Shown here piece after piece: positions 6,545-13,595 of a stretch of 16,523 nucleotides of DNA. How positions within the stretch are numbered: position 1 is the first letter of the stretch; every line of letters begins with the position of its first letter. The stretch lies in assembly GCA_024958995.1 (NCBI GenBank), contig JANXGZ010000002.1:1-16523 (forward strand), given 5' to 3'. A program made the position numbers and the translations under genes. The stretch is from Methylococcales bacterium (GTDB taxonomy: Bacteria; Pseudomonadota; Gammaproteobacteria; Methylococcales; UBA1147). Under the pieces are notes generated by a model. That model did not search any database and was not told where the DNA came from. It saw nothing but the letters and a program-made list of their open reading frames with translations.

Positions 6545-8419
6545 ATGAGTGTGATTCCAGAAAAGGCGTTATCAGAAAATTCGGTCGGGAACGAAACCAA
6601 AATCCCACAATTCCTGGCGTCGAAGAAGGTCTATGTTCAGGGTTCGCGGCCTGACCTGCGGGTACCGATGAGGAAGATTTCTCTTTCCCAGACCCGGACG
6701 TCGTCTGGTTTTGAAGACAATGGACCGGTGTTTGTCTACGATACATCGGGACCGTATACCGATCGGAATATCTCAGTTGACCTGCTGGAAGGATTGGGTT
6801 CGGTCAGAGAGCAGTGGATCCGGGAGAGGCAGGATACGGACCAACTGACTGGACCCACATCGGATTATGGTCAACGGCGTCTCGATGATCAAAAACTGGA
6901 TGCCCTGCGGTTTCAGCATATCCGAAAGCCGCGGCGTGCCCGAAACGGCTGCAACGTATCGCAGATGCATTACGCCCGCAAGGGAATCATCACCCCGGAG
7001 ATGGAATACGTGGCGATCCGGGAAAACCAGAACCTCCAGGAAACGAAGGCGCTGATCGCGGCTCAGCACCCCGGGCAGGCCTTTGGTGCACTGATTCCGG
7101 AAACGATTACAGCTGAATTCGTGCGCGACGAAGTTGCCCGGGGACGGGCGATCATCCCGGCAAACATCAATCACGTCGAACTTGAACCGATGATCATCGG
7201 GCGGAATTTCCTGGTCAAGATCAACGGCAACCTGGGTAATTCTGCGGTGACCTCTTCGATCGATGATGAAGTAGAGAAAATGCTCTGGGCGATCCGCTGG
7301 GGTGCCGACACCATCATGGATCTTTCGACTGGCAAGAACATTCACGAGACCCGCGAATGGATCATCCGCAACTCTCCTGTTCCAGTCGGTACGGTTCCAA
7401 TTTACCAAGCTCTAGAGAAGGTCGACGGGAAAGCCGAAGAACTGACGTGGGAGATTTTCCGGGATACCCTGATCGAGCAGGCCGAGCAGGGTGTTGACTA
7501 TTTCACCATCCATGCCGGCGTTCGCCTGGAACATGTTCCGCTCACCGCCAAACGACTGACCGGAATCGTCTCGCGCGGCGGTTCAATCATGGCCAAATGG
7601 TGCCTTTCGCACCACCGAGAAAGCTTTCTATATACGCATTTCGAAGAGACCTGCGAAATCATGAAGGCCTATGATATATCGTTTTCTCTGGGAGACGGAT
7701 TGCGTCCAGGCTCGATTGCCGATGCCAACGATGCGGCGCAGTTTGCCGAGTTGGAAACGCTGGGCGAACTTACCAAGGTTGCCTGGCGGCATGATATCCA
7801 GACAATGATTGAAGGTCCGGGCCATGTACCACTGCATCTGGTCAAGGAAAACATGGACAAGCAACTCAGGGATTGCTTTGAAGCGCCGTTTTACACGCTG
7901 GGCCCTCTGACAACAGATATTGCTCCGGGTTACGACCACATTACTTCAGTCATTGGGGCGGCCAACATCGGCTGGTATGGCTGCGCGATGCTCTGCTACG
8001 TGACGGCCAAGGAGCACCTTGGCTTGCCTGACAAGCAGGACGTCCGGGAAGGCATCGTCACTTACAAGATCGCGGCGCACGCTGCCGATCTGGCCAAGGG
8101 CCATCCGGGAGCCCAGGCGAGGGACAATGCCATGTCAAAGGCACGCTTTGAATTTCGCTGGGAAGACCAGTTCAATCTCGGACTGGACCCTGAGCGGGCA
8201 CGAGAATTCCACGATCAGACCTTGCCGCAGGATTCCGCCAAGGTGGCCCATTTCTGTTCGATGTGCGGACCTCATTTCTGTTCCATGAAAATCAGCCAGG
8301 ATGTGCGCGACTACGCGCAAAGCAAAGGTCTGGAAAACTCGGCTGCCCTCGAAGCGGGAATGCAGGAAAAGTCTCAACAATTTCGGGAAGACGGTGGACA
8401 GATCTATCGGAAAGTCTGA
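6545..8419 (+). CDS. thiC: Phosphomethylpyrimidine synthase
   Basis: ThiC is a radical-SAM enzyme that rearranges aminoimidazole ribotide (from purine synthesis) into HMP phosphate, the pyrimidine half of thiamine, in the cytoplasm. The 624-residue product matches E. coli ThiC along its length, with VYDTSGPY, RDEVARGRAIIPANINH, MDLSTGKNIHETREWI, FTIHAGV, MAKWCLSHH and GPLTTDIAPGYDH all present. The C-terminal cluster motif C571-xx-C574-xxxx-C579 (CSMCGPHFC) carries the [4Fe-4S] ligands. The N-terminus to about residue 60 is less conserved, as usual. The ATG at 6545 has GGGGA about eight bases upstream. It stands apart from other thi genes and sits between two pairs of envelope-glycan genes, with a long leader that is probably regulatory. 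Confidence 0.98.
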   Translation: MSVIPEKALSENSVGNETKIPQFLASKKVYVQGSRPDLRVPMRKISLSQTRTSSGFEDNGPVFVYDTSGPYTDRNISVDLLEGLGSVREQWIRERQDTDQLTGPTSDYGQRRLDDQKLDALRFQHIRKPRRARNGCNVSQMHYARKGIITPEMEYVAIRENQNLQETKALIAAQHPGQAFGALIPETITAEFVRDEVARGRAIIPANINHVELEPMIIGRNFLVKINGNLGNSAVTSSIDDEVEKMLWAIRWGADTIMDLSTGKNIHETREWIIRNSPVPVGTVPIYQALEKVDGKAEELTWEIFRDTLIEQAEQGVDYFTIHAGVRLEHVPLTAKRLTGIVSRGGSIMAKWCLSHHRESFLYTHFEETCEIMKAYDISFSLGDGLRPGSIADANDAAQFAELETLGELTKVAWRHDIQTMIEGPGHVPLHLVKENMDKQLRDCFEAPFYTLGPLTTDIAPGYDHITSVIGAANIGWYGCAMLCYVTAKEHLGLPDKQDVREGIVTYKIAAHAADLAKGHPGAQARDNAMSKARFEFRWEDQFNLGLDPERAREFHDQTLPQDSAKVAHFCSMCGPHFCSMKISQDVRDYAQSKGLENSAALEAGMQEKSQQFREDGGQIYRKV

Positions 8420-8463
8420 GTTTGTCGGCTGTCAGGTCCTCATTTTCCATTCCACATGTCGAG

Positions 8464-8480
8464 TCTGGTTTTCCAGATTT
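8464..8480 (+). terminator. Weak terminator-like hairpin after thiC
   Basis: TCTGG (8464-8468) and CCAGA (8473-8477) form a five-pair stem with a TTTT loop, followed by only three T residues. It lies 45 bases after the thiC stop. It may attenuate transcription into the next gene but is too weak to call firmly. Confidence 0.25.
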
Positions 8481-8512
8481 GATGATGGCCTGAACGGTGA
8501 TCTGCAGTTTTC

Positions 8513-9718
8513 ATGAAGGTAGCCGTTCAGCGCATTATTGATCGGGTTGTCGGGAGCTGGATTTGCGGAGGCCTGTCGCTTATAGACAAGTTCTCTCGGC
8601 AATCCAGGGACCCATTGCCACCCCGAAAGATCCTTGTGGTCCTGTTGTCGGAAATGGGCAGCCTTGTGCTGGCTTATCCGATGTTCCAGGCGCTTGAGAA
8701 CAGGTTTCCGCAAGCCACCGTATCTGTCTTGCTTCTTGACAAGAATCGGGAGATGCTCGAGATTCTGGATGTGGTTCCTCGGGAAAACGTCCTGACCCTG
8801 AATGACCGTTCCCTAGTGCATTTCGGCTGGGACACTGTACGGGTCGTTTTCGCGATGCGCCGCAGCGGTATTGATGCCGTGATCGATTGTGAGCTTTTTG
8901 CTAGGGTCAGCAGCATCTTCTCGTTTTTTTCAGGTGCACGGATCCGGTCGGGTTTTTCTCCGTTTACGCAGGAAGGCTTGTATCGTGGATCGTTCATCAA
9001 TCGGCCGGTACTTTACAATCCCTATCACCATATCAGCCGGCAATACCTGACCCTGGTCGAGGCACTCGAGTCCAGCACCTTTCCGACGGCCAAGCGGTCG
9101 ACTGAAAAAGACCTTTTGCGGTCGCCGATTTTCCAACCTGAAGACCGCGAAATCGACGCCATGATTGCCAGGCTGATCGGGGATTTTCCGGTTTGCAGCG
9201 AGCGAAGACTGGTTCTGATCTACCCAGGCGGAGGGTTATTGCCGATCAGGGCCTGGCCGGCAGAGCATTACTGCGAATTGGCCGAGGCCCTGCTCGAAAA
9301 AGGCTATGCGGTCGGGGTTATTGGCTTGCCGGAAGACAAGAGCCTAGCGACCGATATGCTGGATCGGTGTAACAGCCCATACATGATTGACTTGACCGGT
9401 TATACTCGGTCTATCCGCGAACTGATGTTGCTCTTCCACCATGCGGTATTATTGGTCACCAATGACGGCGGTCCTGGGCAGTTCGCTGCGATGACCCCGA
9501 TCAGGACGATTATTTTTTACGGGCCAGAAACCCCTGCGCTTTACGGTTCCCACTCCCCGAATGCTTATTTTTTCTATACAGGATTGTCGTGTTCACCATG
9601 TTTAACAGCCTACAACCATCGGAATTCACCCTGTGATGGAGATAACCAGTGTCTCCGGCAGATTGGTCCGGGCCGGGTCTGCGCCAAGGCATTCGAAATG
9701 CTTGCCGAAACAGGCTGA
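8513..9718 (+). CDS. Glycosyltransferase family 9 (heptosyltransferase-like)
   Basis: This 401-residue protein belongs to glycosyltransferase family 9, which includes the ADP-heptose:LPS heptosyltransferases, GT-B enzymes acting at the cytoplasmic face of the inner membrane. The N-terminal domain starts at RKILVVLLSEMGS (38-50), where heptosyltransferases have a Gly-rich loop. The C-terminal donor-binding domain has YPGGG (237-241), RAWPAEHY and the family TNDGGPG (316-322). A cysteine-bearing tail (SCSPCLTAYNH, then SPCDGDNQCL) is typical of a GT9 branch seen in diverse surface-polysaccharide loci. The N-terminal 35 residues form an amphipathic extension that may help membrane association. 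The sugar and acceptor are not evident. The ribosome-binding site is weak. gtrA-like gene 9738 follows after 19 bases, so the two are probably one operon. Confidence 0.9.
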   Translation: MKVAVQRIIDRVVGSWICGGLSLIDKFSRQSRDPLPPRKILVVLLSEMGSLVLAYPMFQALENRFPQATVSVLLLDKNREMLEILDVVPRENVLTLNDRSLVHFGWDTVRVVFAMRRSGIDAVIDCELFARVSSIFSFFSGARIRSGFSPFTQEGLYRGSFINRPVLYNPYHHISRQYLTLVEALESSTFPTAKRSTEKDLLRSPIFQPEDREIDAMIARLIGDFPVCSERRLVLIYPGGGLLPIRAWPAEHYCELAEALLEKGYAVGVIGLPEDKSLATDMLDRCNSPYMIDLTGYTRSIRELMLLFHHAVLLVTNDGGPGQFAAMTPIRTIIFYGPETPALYGSHSPNAYFFYTGLSCSPCLTAYNHRNSPCDGDNQCLRQIGPGRVCAKAFEMLAETG

Positions 9719-9737
9719 TCGAGGATAGGAACTGAGG

Positions 9738-10178
9738 ATGATTCAAGACATTTTGCAGCATCCATCGATACAATGGATGCGCCAGCATCGTTTTCTCAAG
9801 TTCGGCTCGGTCGGGCTTTCCGGCGTTCTGGTGAATCTGACGGTTCTTTACCTGGGGCAGGAATATATTTTCTGGATGGTTGACTCCGTTGACACCCGGC
9901 TGAATTTTTCGCTTTCGTTGGCGATCTTTTGCGCCACCATCAGCAATTTCTCGCTGAACAGGATCTGGACCTGGGCGGATCGCAAGGAAAAAATCCAGAG
10001 AAAATACTTGCTGCAACTGGCCCAGTATTTCGTGGCTTGCTGGATTGCGATCGCTATTCAGTTTTTTCTGACCAAGTTTCTGGCAGCCTACTGGTACTAC
10101 CTGCTTGCCAACCTGTTGGCCATTGTCCTGTCGTCGGTCATCAATTTCCTGGTCAACGATGCCTGGACGTTCAAGTGA
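9738..10178 (+). CDS. GtrA-family small membrane protein
   Basis: This 146-residue protein has four hydrophobic segments (about 22-42, 55-74, 93-113, 117-136) and the GtrA pattern: FLKFGSVGLSGVLVN near the N-terminus, FSLNRIWTW in the middle, and VINFLVNDAWTFK at the very end. GtrA proteins are thought to flip undecaprenyl-phosphate-linked sugars across the inner membrane for surface-glycan modification, normally with a GtrB synthase and a dedicated transferase. No GtrB-like gene lies in this window. The ATG at 9738 has AGGA about nine bases upstream. Spacing after the GT9 gene suggests co-transcription. The ArnT-like enzyme upstream of thiC would be a logical user of the flipped sugar, but that link is inference. 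Confidence 0.92.
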   Translation: MIQDILQHPSIQWMRQHRFLKFGSVGLSGVLVNLTVLYLGQEYIFWMVDSVDTRLNFSLSLAIFCATISNFSLNRIWTWADRKEKIQRKYLLQLAQYFVACWIAIAIQFFLTKFLAAYWYYLLANLLAIVLSSVINFLVNDAWTFK

Positions 10179-10303
10179 GTTGCCCCCGGTGTTTTGAACG
10201 CTGAAGGCGGGTATTGTGGGCGGAGCGGATAGGGTTCGTTTCAGCCCGTTCACCTTTGCGTATCATGGTTTTTTTGCCTCGAAATTAGATTGGGGGCTAG
10301 GTT

Positions 10304-11461
10304 TTAAGCCAGGATGGGTGGCAATTCTTTTTGCAGTGCCATTTTTTCACTGACCTTCTCACCGGTGAGTGCAAAACCACGCAGCTGACCGCTTTTATCG
10401 CGAAACAGCGCTTTTACGCTATGGCCGTCTTGCTCAATTTCCCAGTTTCCTTCCACATCACGTGGCGCAGGAGAGACCTGAACAGGGCAAACCGGTACTT
10501 TGACCGCTACTGGCATCGGGCCATAAGCCACTGGTGTCGGCGTACCCGAAAGGGTTTTCGCCAGCGTCCGTGCACAGGTCATCAAAGGCATCACATAATA
10601 AAGCAGCTGACCGTCTACCTCAGCGCAGTCACCCAGAGCATAGATATTCGGGTCACTGGTTTGCAATTGACGGTTCGCTACAATGCCGCGGTTCAAGGTC
10701 AAGCCCGCAGTTTCTGCCAGAGCAGTATTCGCCCGGACACCAATCGCGGAAAGCACCGCATCCGCTTGTTTCTTCTGACCATTACCCAGGGTAATCTCGT
10801 ACCCGTCGCCTCTTTTATTGACCGCCTTAGCAACTGTATCAAAGTGAAATTTTACGTTTTTTTCTGTTTCCAGCGCGCTTTGTACAGCGTGCGAAGCGGC
10901 TTCCGGCAATAAAGTCGCCAAAACCGTAGATAGCGGCTCAACAGACTCCACGTTATAACCTCCGTTGCTCAGGTCATTGGCATATTCACAGCCAATTAAA
11001 CCCGCACCGATAATGAAAATTTTCTTTTTTTCTTCGATCGCTTGCCGGAATCTGGCGTACTCCATCAAGTCATTGATGGAGTAAACGTCTTCAACAGCGT
11101 TACCTTGCAGGGAGGCTTCAATACATTTGGCGCCCACCGCCAGTACCAGTTTGCTGTAAGATATTTTCTCGTCGCCAATCGCGATTTCCTGCTTCACTGC
11201 GTCAATGGCCGTTACTTGCGTCATGGTGCGCACCGACGCTTTGAGTTGCTGCGCCATGGTATCGGCATCCGCCATAGCTAGGTCGTCAGCAGATTTTTCT
11301 TTTGTAAAGCCTGTAGACAACATGGGTTTGGAATAGCTGCGACCATCGTCTGCCGTGATATATACCAAGGGTGTCTCGCGATCGATCTTGCGAAATTCCT
11401 TACCCAGGTTATAGCCGGCCAAACCGGTACCAATGATAATAATAGGGGTTTGATCCGACAC
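10304..11461 (-). CDS. Rubredoxin-NAD(+) reductase
   Basis: This 385-residue FAD flavoprotein is of the rubredoxin reductase type (AlkT/RubB-like), which passes electrons from NADH to rubredoxin for alkane hydroxylation or oxidative-stress defence. An N-terminal FAD dinucleotide fold (IIIIGTGLAG, G11-x-G13-xx-G16), an NAD(H) fold (IFIIGAGLIG, G152-x-G154-xx-G157) and the second FAD motif (IYALGDCAEVDG, 273-284) are in the expected order. The C-terminus (PMPVAVKVPVCPVQVSPAP) is typical of the family. Translation starts at GTG 11461, supported by AGGAG eight or nine bases upstream. No rubredoxin or alkane hydroxylase gene is adjacent. Base composition is lower in GC than the flanking genes by eye, hinting at separate acquisition. 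The role in this organism is open. It converges on the gtrA-like gene. Confidence 0.93.
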   Translation of the reverse strand: MSDQTPIIIIGTGLAGYNLGKEFRKIDRETPLVYITADDGRSYSKPMLSTGFTKEKSADDLAMADADTMAQQLKASVRTMTQVTAIDAVKQEIAIGDEKISYSKLVLAVGAKCIEASLQGNAVEDVYSINDLMEYARFRQAIEEKKKIFIIGAGLIGCEYANDLSNGGYNVESVEPLSTVLATLLPEAASHAVQSALETEKNVKFHFDTVAKAVNKRGDGYEITLGNGQKKQADAVLSAIGVRANTALAETAGLTLNRGIVANRQLQTSDPNIYALGDCAEVDGQLLYYVMPLMTCARTLAKTLSGTPTPVAYGPMPVAVKVPVCPVQVSPAPRDVEGNWEIEQDGHSVKALFRDKSGQLRGFALTGEKVSEKMALQKELPPILA

Positions 11462-11496
11462 GTCATCAGCTCCTGCAGGAAATAACCAAGGCGGTT

Positions 11497-11524
11497 ATTG
11501 TATCGGTTAATGCCGATTGTTGAA
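11497..11524 (-). promoter_or_regulatory. Possible promoter of the rubredoxin reductase gene
   Basis: Read on the minus strand, TTCAAC (11519-11524) and TACAAT (11497-11502) are 16 bases apart. The -10 matches five of six consensus positions; the -35 is poor. It lies about 36 bases before the GTG start, a sensible leader length. Confidence 0.35.
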
Positions 11525-11640
11525 CTCGAAATTCAGCCAGAAACGCGCGACCTTTCGGTTAAAATAGCTTCTTATTGTGAGCTGTATTTAACGTTTGTTG
11601 CTAGCCTCTTCACTCGAGCGTTGGTCTCTGTCACACGGTT

Positions 11641-11886
11641 TTAACCGTCATTTCCCCAAAGTGCTGCATCATTGGCTTCTGGATAGCGGCCCGGTACTAT
11701 GCTCAATGCGATCCGCTTTGCCTCTGCGCGACTCATCGAACAGCCTTTATCCCTATCTGACTCAAGCGAACGAATCTTGGGTGCTGTATCAGGTTTGGAT
11801 GAGAAAGTTTTCGTTTCGGCAAGATATTCCTTGCGAGATGGGCGAGCCTGCTGTTGGTTATTTTGTTTTCTGATGGATGCCATCAT
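11641..11886 (-). CDS. Possible small hypothetical protein
   Basis: An 81-codon frame with two adjacent ATG codons (11886 and 11883). I do not recognise it. The product is hydrophilic and rich in Lys, Arg, Glu, Asp, Ser, Ala and Gln (for example SRKEYLAETKTFSSKPD and MSRAEAKRIALSIVPGRYPE), and has no membrane segment. That composition is more protein-like than the overlapping plus-strand frames, the main reason for listing it. Against it: no good ribosome-binding site precedes either ATG. An internal ATG would give a 32-residue form. It could equally be a remnant or a chance frame. Confidence 0.28.
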   Translation of the reverse strand: MMASIRKQNNQQQARPSRKEYLAETKTFSSKPDTAPKIRSLESDRDKGCSMSRAEAKRIALSIVPGRYPEANDAALWGNDG

Positions 11887-12013
11887 TCACTATCAGCTTG
11901 TCAAACGATGGACCAACAAGTTTATGATGCTTGGTAATTTCAGGTTGCAGATTGCTAAATTGGCGTGGCGGTATCCATGCAGAAAGAACGAACCGGTCAA
12001 TTAAAACTCCGCC

Positions 12014-12493
12014 TCAAGGCTTTCTTACCCAAGTGCCTGATTGGCCACCTGATTTTTCGAGTAATTGTACGCCCTCGATCCGCATGCCACGGTCAATCGC
12101 TTTGCACATGTCATAAATTGTCAGCAGCGCTACCTGGGTCGCTGTTAGCGCTTCCATTTCAACTCCGGTCGGAGCCATTGTACGGACCCGGGTTTCACAC
12201 CGGATCCGTTCATTTTCTGGCTCCGGTTCGAGCCGGATATCGACATGGGTGATCGGTATCGGGTGACACAGGGGAACTAGGTCCGCAGTTTTCTTGCTGG
12301 CCATGATGCCGGCGATCCGGGCAATACCCAGAACATCTCCTTTCTTGTGACTTCCCTGCAGCACCATTTCCAGGGTTTCCGGCTTCATCTGGATGAAGCC
12401 TTCGGTGAGGGCTTCCCGCTGTGTCGGGGTTTTGCTCCCGACATCGACCATGTGGGCTTCGCCGTCCTGGTTGAAATGAGTTAGCTTGGTCAT
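12014..12493 (-). CDS. moaC: Cyclic pyranopterin monophosphate synthase
   Basis: MoaC, with MoaA, converts GTP to cyclic pyranopterin monophosphate, the first stage of molybdenum cofactor synthesis in the cytoplasm. It works as a hexamer. The 159-residue product has family length and all key segments: FNQDGEAHMVDV near the N-terminus, Lys51, the substrate-binding LCHPIP (75-80), MAPTGVEMEALTA (106-118) and the catalytic Asp128/Lys131 pair in YDMCKAIDRGM. It ends in the usual SGGQSGTW plus three residues. The ATG at 12493 fits the family, though no clear ribosome-binding site is seen. It is divergent from moaD-moaE; moaA and moaB are not in the window. A possible extended -10 promoter lies at 12624-12632. 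Confidence 0.97.
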   Translation of the reverse strand: MTKLTHFNQDGEAHMVDVGSKTPTQREALTEGFIQMKPETLEMVLQGSHKKGDVLGIARIAGIMASKKTADLVPLCHPIPITHVDIRLEPEPENERIRCETRVRTMAPTGVEMEALTATQVALLTIYDMCKAIDRGMRIEGVQLLEKSGGQSGTWVRKP

Positions 12494-12834
12494 ATTGATT
12501 GGACCCGTTGCGGCAACAAAGCTTCGGCTTTCCAGTTGTACCGGTAGATTCAGGGATCCCCGAAGAGAATTCCGGGAGTGGACGGGCGGGTTGCTCTTTT
12601 CGCCGCACCTTCAAGGATCGACGATCATACCAGAATTTCCGTGTGGACCCATGCTTTCCGTTGCCTGTTCAGTGAGGTTTGCAGACGTCGAACCTGGGCG
12701 TTGAATCGGGATAATTTGTTAGGCATTAGAAACTTTTCACAGCTGAATGGGTAGAGGGTTCCGTGTTATTCTTGAACAGTGCATGGCTCATGAAACAGGG
12801 CCATTTTCGTACACAACTTTGAAAGCGGGGTTTC
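12494..12834. other. Divergent moaC-moaD control region
   Basis: This 341-base region has no gene. It should hold promoters for moaC to the left and moaD-moaE to the right. For moaC see 12616-12632. For moaD two weak -10 candidates exist, GATAAT (12710-12715) and TGTTATTCT (12764-12772); neither has a good -35. I see no molybdenum-cofactor riboswitch that I can recognise. Confidence 0.4.
12616..12632 (-). promoter_or_regulatory. Possible moaC extended -10 overlapped by a palindrome
   Basis: On the minus strand TGG-TATGAT (12624-12632) matches an extended -10 (TGnTATAAT) with one mismatch; no convincing -35 precedes it. An 11-base palindrome, GATCG-A-CGATC (12616-12626), overlaps its downstream end and the expected start point, a typical place for a repressor site. 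The leader to moaC would be about 120 bases. Confidence 0.3.
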
Positions 12835-13074
12835 GTGTCGATTCGGGTCAGGTTTTTCGCTAGCTTGAAAGAACAGGTCGGTTACTCGGAAACAATGGTT
12901 TCTTCCGATCAGGTCGCGACGGTGGGCGATGTTTTACAGCAGGTGGACCGGGCTAGCGTATTGACCGGCAGGTTGCTTTACGCGGTCAACATGGAATACG
13001 CGAAGCTCGATACTCCGGTAGCAGAGGGTGATGAAGTTGCCTTTTTTCCGCCGGTTACAGGAGGCGAACCTTGA
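12835..13074 (+). CDS. moaD: Molybdopterin synthase small subunit, with two residues after Gly-Gly
   Basis: MoaD is the ubiquitin-fold sulfur carrier of molybdopterin synthase. MoaB/MoeB-type adenylation and sulfuration of its C-terminal glycine supply the dithiolene sulfurs. The 79-residue product has the family fold pattern (IRVRFFASLKEQVG at the start; EGDEVAFFPPVTGG at the end). Unusually, Gly76-Gly77 is followed by Glu78-Pro79 before the TGA. In the known mechanism the Gly-Gly must be the free C-terminus. The tail overlaps moaE: AGGAGG, which encodes part of the Gly-Gly, is the moaE ribosome-binding site, and the stop overlaps the moaE start as TTGA. It starts at GTG 12835 with GGGG five bases upstream. 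Confidence 0.93.
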   Translation: MSIRVRFFASLKEQVGYSETMVSSDQVATVGDVLQQVDRASVLTGRLLYAVNMEYAKLDTPVAEGDEVAFFPPVTGGEP

Positions 13075-13508
13075 GGGTCCGGGTAACGACCGAGGCTCTC
13101 GATCCCTGGGCCGAGGTCACGGCCTTTCAGAGCGATTCTGTGCATCTTCGTGGGCAGTTCGGCGCTACGGCCTGTTTCGTCGGGACCATGCGCGATTTCA
13201 ATGAAGGGGATGCAGTGACCCGGCTATCCCTGGAACATTACCCAGGTATGACCGAGCGTCAACTCGAGAAGATTACGGTGGCGGCAGCGGACCGTTTCGA
13301 GATTCTCGATGTGTTGGTGGTTCACCGGGTCGGTGACCTGTTGGCCAATGACCCGATCGTCGTCGTTGCAGTATGGTCGGTTCACCGCAAGGCGGCGTTT
13401 GATGCTTGCCGCTCGGTCATGGAAGAGTTGAAAACCAATGCACCGTTCTGGAAAAAGGAATACCTACAGCAAGGCGCCCGCTGGGTCGATAAAAATACAG
13501 CCGGTTAG
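13071..13508 (+). CDS. moaE: Molybdopterin synthase large subunit
   Basis: MoaE is the catalytic subunit of molybdopterin synthase, which inserts two sulfurs from thiocarboxylated MoaD into cyclic pyranopterin monophosphate. The 145-residue product has the expected length and motifs: GATACFVGTMRDFNEGD near residues 31-47, LEHYPGM, the HRVGDL segment, and ELKTNAPFWKKE (119-130) with Lys121 and Lys128 matching E. coli Lys119 and Lys126. His105-Arg106 is also conserved. Translation starts at TTG 13071, which overlaps the moaD stop by four bases; AGGAGG six bases upstream fixes this start and implies coupling to moaD. Confidence 0.96.
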   Translation: MRVRVTTEALDPWAEVTAFQSDSVHLRGQFGATACFVGTMRDFNEGDAVTRLSLEHYPGMTERQLEKITVAAADRFEILDVLVVHRVGDLLANDPIVVVAVWSVHRKAAFDACRSVMEELKTNAPFWKKEYLQQGARWVDKNTAG

Positions 13509-13595
13509 TTTGCGTTCTTTGTTTTACGACCCTTAGATTACTGATATTTTTCGGCCACCACGTTTCGTCTAGTTCAATTCGATCAGCAGCAAACC

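Larger units (their letters stand above)
11462..12013. other. Low-GC stretch with no assured gene
   Basis: This 552-base stretch between the rubredoxin reductase start and the moaC stop has no recognised gene, RNA or mobile element. It is visibly richer in A+T than most of the window. It contains the reductase promoter and one possible small minus-strand frame (11641-11886). Overlapping plus-strand frames (11595-11873 and 11699-12004) have amino-acid compositions unlike real proteins. No terminator for moaC is clear. It may be the remains of decayed or inserted sequence. Confidence 0.4.

Noticed and set aside
9510..10253. Minus-strand open frame of 247 codons
   Set aside because: It lies opposite the GT9 tail and the whole gtrA-like gene, both clearly coding on the plus strand. 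Its product is polar and unrecognised.
11595..12004. Two overlapping plus-strand frames (11595-11873 and 11699-12004)
   Set aside because: Their products are rich in Ser, Leu, Trp and Cys without any recognisable motif, and both overlap a more protein-like minus-strand frame.
12486..12704. Plus-strand frame of 72 codons in the moaC-moaD gap
   Set aside because: It starts inside moaC on the opposite strand, has no ribosome-binding site, and its product is unrecognised.
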